13,164 nucleotides of DNA from Balneolales bacterium. GTDB lineage: Bacteria > Bacteroidota > Rhodothermia > Balneolales > Natronogracilivirgulaceae. The stretch's first letter is position 1. Each line of letters starts with the position of its first letter. The notes beneath the pieces were generated by a model. It was not told the DNA's origin. It saw only the letters and a list, made by a program, of their open reading frames with translations, and searched no databases. The translations under genes and the position numbers were made by a program. The stretch is taken from the NCBI GenBank assembly GCA_007116685.1, contig SKIC01000001.1, positions 1 through 13,164 on the forward strand. The letters are read 5' to 3'. Shown here one piece after another: positions 6,191 to 13,164 of this stretch.

Positions 6191-6997
6191 ATGCCATTCT
6201 ACGATGACGATGAAATCTGGGATGAATTCCAATGGGAAGCCCACCTGTCTGAATTGGAACAACAAAACGAGAAAATCAAAGGATTTATCGAATCTACGCT
6301 GAATGAAAAGCACGAACCCCGCTGGATTCGTATGCTTGATGAGTATAAATCAGAACTAGATTTGATGAATGCGTACATCGAAGAGGAATTACTAATTGAA
6401 GATTCTTATTTCCCTGATGATGACGACTGGGACGACGATGAGGAAGAATTCGACGATCCTATGTTTGATTTTCTTGACAGCGAAGACGACGATTTGTTGG
6501 GTCTCAACGATTCTGATGAACTTGAGTATGATGAGGATGACGACGAAGAAGGAATCTGGGATTTAGAGGGTGAAGAATGGAAAGCACTTTCTGATGAATT
6601 TGCCCTTTCGGATTATGGCTCTATCGAAAAACTCGATGTATATGTAAATGCTCGTGATTTGGGCGCTGAAATATTCCGACTTCTTGATTACCGAAAAGAT
6701 GTTTTAACTCGGGAACAAGTGCAGCAGTTTGTTTCTGATGTGATTCAGATTAGTGCAAAAATTGCCGGCGGATATGCTTTTGGATTCGAGTTGGATGTTC
6801 TGGGTGCAAATATCGCATACAACAAACGTGCTTTGGCTTTCGCAAATCAAGCCCTTAACGAGCTACAATCCCTGAAAAACAAGAAACTCTTTACCAAAGA
6901 TGATTATGCTCACCTCCACGGGCATTTATTTGAGTTAAGAAACGATATCGGCGTCTATATCCAGGAACTCAGAGAACATTACAATAACAGTATTTAA
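6191..6997 (+). CDS. Highly acidic protein of unknown function
   Basis: I do not recognise this 268-residue protein. Three parts can be seen. Residues 1-69 are predicted helical and rich in Glu/Trp, starting MPFYDDDEIWDEFQWEAHLS. Residues 70-125 are an extreme acidic tract: by my count 32 of 56 are Asp or Glu, including DDDD at 76-79, DDDEEE at 81-86 and DEDDDEE at 114-120. Residues 135-268 are a mixed-composition, probably all-helical domain with ordinary charge and small hydrophobic patches (AKIAGGYAFGFELDVLG, 189-205). No signal peptide or membrane segment is evident. It precedes aat by 24 bases on the same strand, so it is probably cotranscribed with it. The ATG in MPFYDDDE lacks a Shine-Dalgarno site, as do its neighbours. 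The acidic tract could mimic nucleic acid or bind basic proteins or divalent ions; that is speculation. Confidence 0.82.
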   Translation: MPFYDDDEIWDEFQWEAHLSELEQQNEKIKGFIESTLNEKHEPRWIRMLDEYKSELDLMNAYIEEELLIEDSYFPDDDDWDDDEEEFDDPMFDFLDSEDDDLLGLNDSDELEYDEDDDEEGIWDLEGEEWKALSDEFALSDYGSIEKLDVYVNARDLGAEIFRLLDYRKDVLTREQVQQFVSDVIQISAKIAGGYAFGFELDVLGANIAYNKRALAFANQALNELQSLKNKKLFTKDDYAHLHGHLFELRNDIGVYIQELREHYNNSI

Positions 6998-7021
6998 GGG
7001 GAGCAAGCCTTATCTTCAGGC

Positions 7022-7639
7022 ATGGAAATCATTCCCCCTGAAGATTTACTATACGGGTATAGCCACGGCTTTTTCCCCATGGCGGATAGCAGACACGGTT
7101 CTGGTTTCGCTTGGTACACCGCAAAAATGCGTGGCGTTATCCCACTTGATGAATTCCATGTTTCAAAAAACATTCATCGCCTGATACGCCAAAATAAGTA
7201 TCAAGTCACCATTGATGCCGCTTTTCGGGATGTGATTTTAGCCTGTGCAGAACGCGAATCAACCTGGATATCAGATTTAATTATAGACAGCTATATCTAT
7301 CTGCATCGTCTTCGATTTGCGCATTCGGTTGAAGTTTGGGAAAATGATGAATTGGTTGGCGGATTGTATGGTGTAAGTTTAGGCTCTGCTTTTTTTGGAG
7401 AATCCATGTTCAAAAGAGCTAAGGAAGCCGATAAGGTTGCTTTGTATTACTGTCATCAGCAACTACTAAGGCAAAAATACACTTTATGGGATACGCAATT
7501 TTACACCCCTCACTTAGCGCAGTTTGGCTGTAAAGAGATTCCTGATGAGAAATACATGACACTTCTGAATAAAGCCACCTCTGAAACCAGATTTTTCAAC
7601 CCATCCGGCTCTGATTCAAATTCAGAATTAAGTCAGTAA
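7022..7639 (+). CDS. aat: Leucyl/phenylalanyl-tRNA-protein transferase
   Basis: Aat transfers Leu or Phe from aminoacyl-tRNA to proteins with N-terminal Arg or Lys, creating N-degrons for ClpS/ClpAP. The 205-residue protein shows the family blocks in order: GYSHGFFPMAD (12-22), WYTAKMRGVIPLDEFHVSKN (31-50), ESTWI (79-83), HSVEVWENDELVGGLYGVSL (101-120) continuing to GSAFFGESMF (121-130), and DTQFYTPHLAQFG (157-169), where the aminoacyl group is handled. It is shorter than the E. coli enzyme (234 residues), mainly at the N-terminus, and the last 15 residues are low-complexity (Ser/Asn-rich). The usual WWSPxPRxV block is replaced by WYTAKMRGVI. It follows the acidic-protein gene by 24 bases and precedes lon by 57. 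In many proteobacteria aat sits next to clpA or infA instead. Confidence 0.94.
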   Translation: MEIIPPEDLLYGYSHGFFPMADSRHGSGFAWYTAKMRGVIPLDEFHVSKNIHRLIRQNKYQVTIDAAFRDVILACAERESTWISDLIIDSYIYLHRLRFAHSVEVWENDELVGGLYGVSLGSAFFGESMFKRAKEADKVALYYCHQQLLRQKYTLWDTQFYTPHLAQFGCKEIPDEKYMTLLNKATSETRFFNPSGSDSNSELSQ

Positions 7640-7696
7640 ATCCGTATTTTTAAGGTTCTCAATAATACAGAGTGCCCATTACCTCAAAATCTATTT

Positions 7697-10072
7697 ATGT
7701 CTGAATTTCCTGATAGTCAATTACTGGAATCTGAAATTATTACCTCAGAATTGCCTGAATATGCTGCCGTATTACCCATGCGCGACAGTATCATTTTCCC
7801 CAACACCATGTTCCCGATTCTTGTTGGGCGTGAAAGTTCTATTCTGGCTGTAAAAAAGGCTCAGGCTTCCACAAATTATATTCTGCTAAGTGCTCAAAAA
7901 GACCCTGATAAGGATAGTGTAGCGTTTGAGGACCTCCACTCCACAGGGGTAATTGCTCAGGTCATTCAGGTTTTACGCTTACCAAACGAATTGCTCAAAG
8001 TTTTGGTGAGTGTGGTTGAGACCGTAGAAATTACAGAAGTACTTCAAAAAGACCCCTTCCCCATTGCCAAATATCATGTTCGGGAAACGAAGCAAGGTCG
8101 AATGGATGGAAAACTCAAAGCTCTGATTCGTAAAACCCGGGAGTCTTTTGAGAAATACGTAATGCTGAATCAGGAATTGCCGGAAGAAGTTTTACTCGGA
8201 TTTGAGCAAAACGATGAGCCTCAGCGCCTTCTGTATTACATGGCTTCCTACATTGATTTACAAATCGAAGAGAAACAAAAACTGCTTGAATTACATTTCC
8301 TATCAGCCAAATACAAGTTCCTCCTAAAAGTACTTACCAGTGAGCTTGAATTACTGGCCGTATCTACTGAAATCAATGAAAAGGTTCAGGAAGAGATTCA
8401 GGAAACACAGCGGCGCTTTTATATTCAGGAGCAAATAAAAGTTCTGCAAGACGAACTTGATGATGAAGGCAGTTTCTCCGATCTGGAATTGGCAAAAATT
8501 AAAGAGGCTGTTGATGAGGCTAAAATGCCTGAACAAGCCCGGGAAAAAGCGCTGGAAGAGCTCGAAAGATTGCGCAAAACCCCACAAATGTCGCCGGAAT
8601 ACAGTGTAGCCAGAAATTATCTTGATTGGCTAACGGCTATGCCTTGGGGTAATTATTCTAAAGACAATCTGAATATAAAAGATGTTCAGGCTGAATTAGA
8701 TGGCGATCATTTTGGATTGGAGAAACCCAAAGAGCGAATTTTGGAACACATAGCTGTCTTGAATCTCGTGAAAGAAATGAAAGGGCAGATTCTGTGTTTT
8801 GTTGGTCCTCCGGGAACCGGTAAAACATCCTTGGCAAAATCTATCGCCAATGCCCTGAACCGTAAAATGGTTCGTATTTCTTTGGGTGGCGTTAGCGATG
8901 AAGCAGAAATTCGTGGCCATAGAAAAACCTATATCGGATCTATGCCCGGTCGTATTATTCAGGCCATCAAAAAAGCCGGCAGTATGAATCCTGTCATCAT
9001 CCTGGATGAAATTGATAAACTCGGTCACGATTTCCGCGGCGACCCCTCTTCAGCGGTTCTGGAAGTATTGGACCCGGAGCAAAACAACAGTTTTAACGAT
9101 CATTATCTGGATATCGATTTTGATTTGAGCCAGGTGATGTTCATTACTACGGCCAACGTTGCCAGCCAAATTCAACCGGCACTTCTTGACCGTATGGAAA
9201 TCATCAACCTGCCCGGGTATCTCGAGCATGATAAAGTTGAAATAGCGCGTCAGCATTTGATTCCCAAGCAATTAAAAAGTCACGGTCTGGCTAAGAGTAA
9301 AGTAACTTTCCGTGAAGACGCTATTCGCCTTTTAATCAGGTCTTATACCTCGGAAGCCGGCGTTAGAATGCTTGAACAGCAAATCGCTGCGGTTTGTCGA
9401 AAAGCAGCCAAGCAATTTATTCTGGCCAAAGCAGAAGGGAAGTCCAAATCCAAGATGACAATAAACGAAAAGAAAGTTCGTGAGTTGCTTGGTGTAGAGA
9501 AGTTCAGAGACAAAAATCCTGAAAGAAAAGATCTTATTGGCAGTATAAACGGCTTAGCGTGGACAAGTACCGGTGGCAGCATTTTGCGCATTGAAGTTGC
9601 AAAAATGCGTGGCAAAAATAACATCATTCTAACGGGAAAACTCGGTGATGTAATGAAAGAATCGGCCCAGGCTGCACTTTCTTATATACGTTCGCGTGCC
9701 TCAGAATTTTCTATTGATGACGATTTCTTCGAAAAAAATGAGATTCACATCCACATTCCTGAAGGTGCCATTCCCAAAGATGGGCCTAGTGCAGGAATGG
9801 CTATGTGCCTTGCTATAATTTCATTACTGACAGACAAACCTGTGCGCCACGATGTTGCCTTAACCGGTGAAATAACGCTCCGTGGAGACATTTTTGCCAT
9901 CGGTGGACTAAATGAAAAACTACTGGCTGCGCAAAGAAATCAAATCAAAACGGTTTTGATTCCCGAAGATAATATTCCAGACTTACAGGAAATTCCGGAT
10001 AAGGTTAAAGAAGGATTGGATATTATCGGGGTCAGCCACTTGAATGAAGCCGCGAAATACGTTTTCCGATAA
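7697..10072 (+). CDS. lon: ATP-dependent Lon protease
   Basis: The 791-residue protein has the full LonA layout. The N-terminal substrate-recognition domain spans about residues 22-220, beginning at AAVLPMRDSIIFPNTMFPI. A coiled-coil segment follows (about 225-315, with the RRFYIQEQIKVLQDEL block). The AAA+ module has Walker A GPPGTGKT (370-377), Walker B IILDEIDKL with D437/E438, and sensor-1 ITTAN. The C-terminal protease domain has catalytic Ser698 in PKDGPSAGMAM and Lys741 in GGLNEKLLAA; their 43-residue spacing equals that of the E. coli S679/K722 dyad. Lon degrades misfolded and regulatory proteins in the cytoplasm. There is no transmembrane segment, so it is not the LonB type. The start ATG lies in an AT-rich leader, and no sigma-32-like heat-shock promoter was recognised in the 57-base upstream gap. 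Confidence 0.98.
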   Translation: MSEFPDSQLLESEIITSELPEYAAVLPMRDSIIFPNTMFPILVGRESSILAVKKAQASTNYILLSAQKDPDKDSVAFEDLHSTGVIAQVIQVLRLPNELLKVLVSVVETVEITEVLQKDPFPIAKYHVRETKQGRMDGKLKALIRKTRESFEKYVMLNQELPEEVLLGFEQNDEPQRLLYYMASYIDLQIEEKQKLLELHFLSAKYKFLLKVLTSELELLAVSTEINEKVQEEIQETQRRFYIQEQIKVLQDELDDEGSFSDLELAKIKEAVDEAKMPEQAREKALEELERLRKTPQMSPEYSVARNYLDWLTAMPWGNYSKDNLNIKDVQAELDGDHFGLEKPKERILEHIAVLNLVKEMKGQILCFVGPPGTGKTSLAKSIANALNRKMVRISLGGVSDEAEIRGHRKTYIGSMPGRIIQAIKKAGSMNPVIILDEIDKLGHDFRGDPSSAVLEVLDPEQNNSFNDHYLDIDFDLSQVMFITTANVASQIQPALLDRMEIINLPGYLEHDKVEIARQHLIPKQLKSHGLAKSKVTFREDAIRLLIRSYTSEAGVRMLEQQIAAVCRKAAKQFILAKAEGKSKSKMTINEKKVRELLGVEKFRDKNPERKDLIGSINGLAWTSTGGSILRIEVAKMRGKNNIILTGKLGDVMKESAQAALSYIRSRASEFSIDDDFFEKNEIHIHIPEGAIPKDGPSAGMAMCLAIISLLTDKPVRHDVALTGEITLRGDIFAIGGLNEKLLAAQRNQIKTVLIPEDNIPDLQEIPDKVKEGLDIIGVSHLNEAAKYVFR

Positions 10073-10075
10073 AAA

Positions 10076-10109
10076 AATAGCCGTAAACAAATTGCTGCTT
10101 ACGGCTATT
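10076..10109 (-). terminator. Strong hairpin after lon, T-tract on the minus strand
   Basis: AATAGCCGTAA (10076-10086) pairs perfectly over 11 bp with TTACGGCTATT (10099-10109), with a 12-base loop. Reading plus, the hairpin starts three bases after the lon stop but is followed by ACGCC with no T-run. Reading minus, it is followed by a run of seven T residues (10077-10071). It may end or stabilise the lon transcript, but as an intrinsic terminator it fits the minus strand. Confidence 0.6.
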
Positions 10110-10186
10110 ACGCCTACATCTCTTACTAAAATAGTTACTAAGTAGATACACGAGATCACTATTCCTTACAGAATTATTTTCAATTC

Positions 10187-11185
10187 ATGGAAAAAAATCA
10201 GGAACAAACATTTATCCAACTTCAGGTACCTCCCGGCCAGCACGATGCTGTTCGTTTGGATGTGTATATCACCATGTTTGTTCAAAATGCTACTCGTAAC
10301 AAAGTTCAGGATGCCATTAAAAAGGGATATGTGCTGGTTAACGGGAAAAAGGAGAAATCCTCTTATAAAGTTCAGCCCAATGATGTAATCGATATCACTT
10401 TACCCAAGGCACCTCCGCCGGAAGCAGTACCCGAAGAAATTCCACTTTCGATTGTTCATGAGGATGATGAAATCATTTTGGTGAATAAAGAAGCCGGCAT
10501 GGTGGTTCATCCCGCTTTTGGAAACTGGAGCGGAACCCTTGTTAATGGACTAATGCACCACGCTGAGGAATTATCAGATGGCGGTGATAGTGATTTACGG
10601 CCCGGCATAGTGCATAGACTGGATAAAGACACCTCGGGCTTATTGGTAGTAGCCAAAAACGATGTCAGCCACGCCAGGCTTTCCGCGCAATTTGCTGAAC
10701 ATTCTACACAAAGAACCTATTGGGCTATTATTTGGGGGCACCCCGAAGAAGATAGCGGAAGCATAACCGGAGATATTGGCCGGTCTAAAAGAGATCGAAA
10801 AGTTATGGCTGTCGTTCCGGATGGAAGCGGTAAACATGCTGCAACACATTATAAAGTTTTGGAATATTATGACCATTTATGTTTGGTAGAAATCAGCCTC
10901 GAAACAGGACGCACTCATCAAATTCGTGTGCATTTTAACCATATTGGTCATCCCGTTTTCGGTGATCCTGTTTATGGAGGAAATTCCGTTCGCTATGGTT
11001 CCAACACCGGTGGACGCAAACAATTATTTCAAAACTTATTTAAAAAACTTCCCCGCCAATGTTTGCATGCAAAAACCTTGGGATTTATACATCCCGGTAG
11101 CGGAGAAGAAGTATTTTTTGATTCAGAATTACCTAAAGATTTTGCGTATGTTCTGAGTCAGTTACGTCAACATTGTTCCATTTAA
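10187..11185 (+). CDS. RluD-family pseudouridine synthase (RluA superfamily)
   Basis: The 332-residue enzyme should isomerise uridine to pseudouridine in structured RNA, most likely 23S rRNA. An N-terminal S4 RNA-binding domain spans about residues 22-70 (VRLDVYITMFV ... KGYVLVNGKK), followed by the catalytic domain beginning IVHEDDEIILVNKEAGMVVHP (89-109). The RluA-family motif HRLDKDTSGLLVVAKN (143-158) carries the catalytic aspartate D146. LETGRTHQIRVHF at 238-250 and HPVFGDPVYGG at 255-265 complete the core. The length and S4 domain match RluD/RluC-type enzymes; the exact rRNA targets cannot be told from sequence alone. The ATG has no Shine-Dalgarno site and lies 114 bases after lon. It is followed after 16 bases by gldC and then the receiver gene, forming a compact plus-strand unit. 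Confidence 0.94.
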   Translation: MEKNQEQTFIQLQVPPGQHDAVRLDVYITMFVQNATRNKVQDAIKKGYVLVNGKKEKSSYKVQPNDVIDITLPKAPPPEAVPEEIPLSIVHEDDEIILVNKEAGMVVHPAFGNWSGTLVNGLMHHAEELSDGGDSDLRPGIVHRLDKDTSGLLVVAKNDVSHARLSAQFAEHSTQRTYWAIIWGHPEEDSGSITGDIGRSKRDRKVMAVVPDGSGKHAATHYKVLEYYDHLCLVEISLETGRTHQIRVHFNHIGHPVFGDPVYGGNSVRYGSNTGGRKQLFQNLFKKLPRQCLHAKTLGFIHPGSGEEVFFDSELPKDFAYVLSQLRQHCSI

Positions 11186-11201
11186 TAAATTATTACTCAC
11201 T

Positions 11202-11549
11202 ATGCCTAACACAAAAAAGAACGTTTCTGTAACTGTTGAACTCGATGAAAATAATGTACCTGAAAGTATTTCATGGGATGCCGGTGACGCTACCGAAATG
11301 AGTTCAAAAACGTGCCGTGCGCTAATACTGGCTCTTTGGGATCACCATTCAAAAGACACTCTTCGTCTGGATTTATGGACCAAGAACATGCCCGTTGACG
11401 AAATGAAAATCTTTTTTCATGAAACCTTGTCTACTATGGCTGATACCTTAGAGCGATCAATTGGCGATGAAAGAATAGCCGGAGATATGCGTGATTTTTG
11501 TGACCACTTCGCAGAAAAAATGGAAATTGCACCCCGTAAACCCGAATAA
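11202..11549 (+). CDS. gldC: GldC-family protein (gliding motility-associated)
   Basis: The 115-residue soluble protein matches GldC throughout: VELDENNVPESISWDAGDA (12-30), LALWDHHSKDTLRLDLWTK (43-61), MPVDEMKIFFHETLSTMADT (63-82), and MRDFCDHFAEKME (96-108). GldC was first described beside gldB in gliding Flavobacterium, and homologues are widespread in Bacteroidota and relatives, including non-gliders, so gliding cannot be inferred from this gene alone. No gldB or other gld/spr gene is present in the window. It carries no signal peptide. It lies 16 bases after the pseudouridine synthase gene and 2 bases before the receiver gene, so translation of the three is probably coupled. Confidence 0.93.
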   Translation: MPNTKKNVSVTVELDENNVPESISWDAGDATEMSSKTCRALILALWDHHSKDTLRLDLWTKNMPVDEMKIFFHETLSTMADTLERSIGDERIAGDMRDFCDHFAEKMEIAPRKPE

Positions 11550-11551
11550 TT

Positions 11552-11929
11552 ATGAGTAATTCCAAGAAAAAAGTTCTATACGTTGAAGATAATCTCGACA
11601 ATCAGTTTTTAATCAAATATTATTTAAAAACGGAACCCTACGAATTACACATTGCCGGCACCGGTCAGCAAGCTATTGAATTGATAAAATCTTCTGAATT
11701 TGATGTTTTTTTGGTAGATCTCAACTTGCCTGATGGATACAGTGGGGCTGATATTGTAGAAGAGATTAGAAAATCAGAGACAAACTCCAAGAAGCCGGTT
11801 GCCGTAATTACTGCTTTCACTCAAAGAGACAGAGAAAGCAATAATGTTGAAATTGATGCCGATCGCTTTGTAACCAAACCTGTCAAAAAGCCGGATTTTA
11901 TTCAACTTCTTAAAGAATTGTGCGCTTAA
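11552..11929 (+). CDS. Stand-alone response-regulator receiver protein
   Basis: A 125-residue single receiver domain without an output domain. The acidic pocket is E12/D13 (LYVEDN, 9-14), the phospho-acceptor is D56 in FLVDLNLPDG (53-62), the switch threonine is T87 (VITAF) and the conserved lysine is K109 (FVTKP, 106-110). All key residues are intact. Such proteins act as CheY-like signals or in phosphorelays. No histidine kinase is encoded in the window, so the partner is unknown. It starts two bases after the gldC stop. Its TAA (11927-11929) overlaps the stop codon of the convergent MEMO-family gene by sharing TTAA (11926-11929), leaving no room for a dedicated terminator between the two. 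Confidence 0.93.
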   Translation: MSNSKKKVLYVEDNLDNQFLIKYYLKTEPYELHIAGTGQQAIELIKSSEFDVFLVDLNLPDGYSGADIVEEIRKSETNSKKPVAVITAFTQRDRESNNVEIDADRFVTKPVKKPDFIQLLKELCA

Positions 11930-13164
11930 GCAGAAGTTAGGCGCCGATAAATTACGGACCCAAAACTCACGGCGCTTTCCTGCTCTCTTTCGTCCCACAG
12001 TTGGTATGATGTTATATCAGCCGTAACCTTCGGTGAGGAGGTCAACCAAGTATATAAGGGAGCAAAGCCACAAATTCTGTAACGGTCTTCGGTTTCCTTA
12101 ATCAGGGAATACAAACCTTCTGCATTTGCTTCTTTTGCCTGCTCTAAAAATCGCCCGTCAAATAATCTTACTTCGTTAAATATATCAGAGGCTTTTTCAA
12201 CATCGCCAAATTTATGACCTACGTGAGAGAGGTCTCCGGATATCAAAACTAAAGTTTCAGGGTCTTTAGAATATTCATCCAACAAGGTTGCCATTTTCTT
12301 AATCTGATTACCTTGCGCACCATTCTTCATATAAAAAATATCATCGAATGAAGACACCAAAATGGGCGTAATTTCGAAGTCGTGTGACCATAGATATTGC
12401 AAAAAAATCAGATGTAGTTCCAAACTATGTTCTTGCCGGTGCGCTCTATCATTTGTTGATATTCCGGCATCTTGCTTGTGTTTTTGAAAAAAATCGAAAT
12501 CTTTAGCACTGTTTTTTACAGTTCCGAATGGAGTTTCAAAATCCTTGCCTGATAAAATAAATGGCGTGTTATCATATCTGTCCATGTGCAAGCCTGAATA
12601 ATGAGAGGTGCCTATCAGAAGTACACGGCTCGGCTTTAGATTTCGGAGAGGAGCAAAGGCTTTTGCATAAGATTCCATACCAACTCTTGGGTCGATATGT
12701 GGCGCATACAGAGCTCCTATTTCAGCTTCTTCTGGAGAATTAACTCCCTTAAATGCTTCATCCAGCATTTTTCGTAATTCATCCGGATTATCAGGATAGC
12801 TGGTACCTGCACAAACTGCTTTACGAATCGGGGAGGCTTCGAAATTCTCTTCTATATCGTTTTTGTAGGATTTAAAATAATCGGAAAACAGAATTCTGTT
12901 TTCATCCAACATGCTTATAAATGTGAGTAATTCCTCTTCATTTATGGAACCACCAAGTTCATTAATTCGATTTGTAATTTCACTCACATTTGAATTACCA
13001 TCTAAAAGTGGCAATAATCCTGCTATGCTCTTATCCACAGCAAATGGCTCTGAAGCATACCCTAACTGATCATGGAAATACATCAATTGACGCCCATTTG
13101 CACGAACAGGATAGATATTCAGCGTACCACGAACAGGCGGCACGGGCTTTTTCCCATCGCAGTA
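11926..13164 (-). CDS. MEMO1-family protein (AmmeMemoRadiSam system protein B) with N-terminal PqqD-like domain, possibly 5'-truncated
   Basis: Residue numbers below count from the GTG at 13143-13141 (405 residues). The MEMO core runs from about 105 to the end. LYAPHIDPRVG (145-155), GTSHYSG (178-184), EHSLELHLIFLQYL (238-251), SGDLSHVGH (302-310) and ICGFAPLYTWL (357-367) supply H149, H181, C358, D304 and H307, which match H49, H81, C244, D189 and H192 of human MEMO1. The family is related to extradiol dioxygenases. Residues about 33-92 (PFAVDKSIAGLLPLLDGNSN ... LLTFISMLDENRILF) resemble the winged-helix PqqD/RRE fold. The frame stays open upstream of the GTG as YCDGKKP to base 13164, so the true start may lie outside the window. 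AmmeMemoRadiSam A and the radical SAM partner are not in the window. Confidence 0.88.
   Translation of the reverse strand, partial: YCDGKKPVPPVRGTLNIYPVRANGRQLMYFHDQLGYASEPFAVDKSIAGLLPLLDGNSNVSEITNRINELGGSINEEELLTFISMLDENRILFSDYFKSYKNDIEENFEASPIRKAVCAGTSYPDNPDELRKMLDEAFKGVNSPEEAEIGALYAPHIDPRVGMESYAKAFAPLRNLKPSRVLLIGTSHYSGLHMDRYDNTPFILSGKDFETPFGTVKNSAKDFDFFQKHKQDAGISTNDRAHRQEHSLELHLIFLQYLWSHDFEITPILVSSFDDIFYMKNGAQGNQIKKMATLLDEYSKDPETLVLISGDLSHVGHKFGDVEKASDIFNEVRLFDGRFLEQAKEANAEGLYSLIKETEDRYRICGFAPLYTWLTSSPKVTADITSYQLWDEREQESAVSFGSVIYRRLTSA

Noticed and set aside
10120..10145. Repeated TTACTA in TTACTAAAATAGTTACTAAGTAG
   Set aside because: Too short and too AT-rich to distinguish from chance.
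1..13164. CRISPR array, prophage, tRNA gene or defence island
   Set aside because: No regularly spaced repeats, tRNA-like folds, integrase, or defence-gene motifs were seen on either strand.

Overview
The window looks like a housekeeping stretch of chromosome from an FCB-group bacterium, most likely Balneolota or a close Bacteroidota relative. Reasons: a clear gldC, which is almost confined to that lineage; moderately AT-rich DNA; most genes starting in A/T-rich leaders without a Shine-Dalgarno sequence; and one good match to the Bacteroidota-type promoter (TTG, 20 bases, TAnnTTTG) ahead of the DivIVA gene. The phylum call is an inference from gene content, not from a phylogeny. I saw no phage, plasmid, CRISPR array or defence island.

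Left part (1-930). The window opens inside smpB (+), which ends at 121. It is followed by the remains of a small gene (about 273-482, +) whose reading frame carries two in-frame stops but still matches a recognisable small-protein family on both sides of each stop. RNase P RNA (rnpB, 534-900, minus) comes next. Minus-strand genes (929-2698). A Nif3/YqfO-type dinuclear-metal protein and a coiled-coil protein of the C4 zinc-ribbon family run in the same direction as rnpB. The zinc-ribbon protein has lost all its cysteines. A 207-base divergent intergenic region separates them from the plus-strand genes.

Middle (2906-7639, all +). yggS (PLP homeostasis); two adjoining PspB-like membrane/coiled-coil proteins; a 143-base inverted-repeat element of MITE/REP type; then a DivIVA-domain protein followed by a trimeric purine nucleoside phosphorylase, with a hairpin terminator. 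A very acidic protein of unknown function and aat (N-terminal Leu/Phe tagging) form the next pair.

Right part (7697-13164). lon protease, a hairpin whose T-tract faces the wrong way for lon, then a tight plus-strand run of an RluD-family pseudouridine synthase, gldC and a stand-alone receiver protein. The receiver gene converges on, and overlaps by four bases, a minus-strand MEMO1/AmmeMemoRadiSam-B protein with an N-terminal PqqD-like domain. That reading frame stays open to the window edge.

The shared theme is translation and protein quality control: smpB (trans-translation), rnpB (tRNA maturation), aat (N-degron tagging), lon (degradation) and the pseudouridine synthase (rRNA modification). 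The parts most worth a second look are the decayed small gene, the cysteine-free zinc ribbon, the paired PspB-like proteins, the inverted-repeat element, the acidic protein beside aat, and the PqqD-like/MEMO fusion. No complete new multi-gene system is evident.
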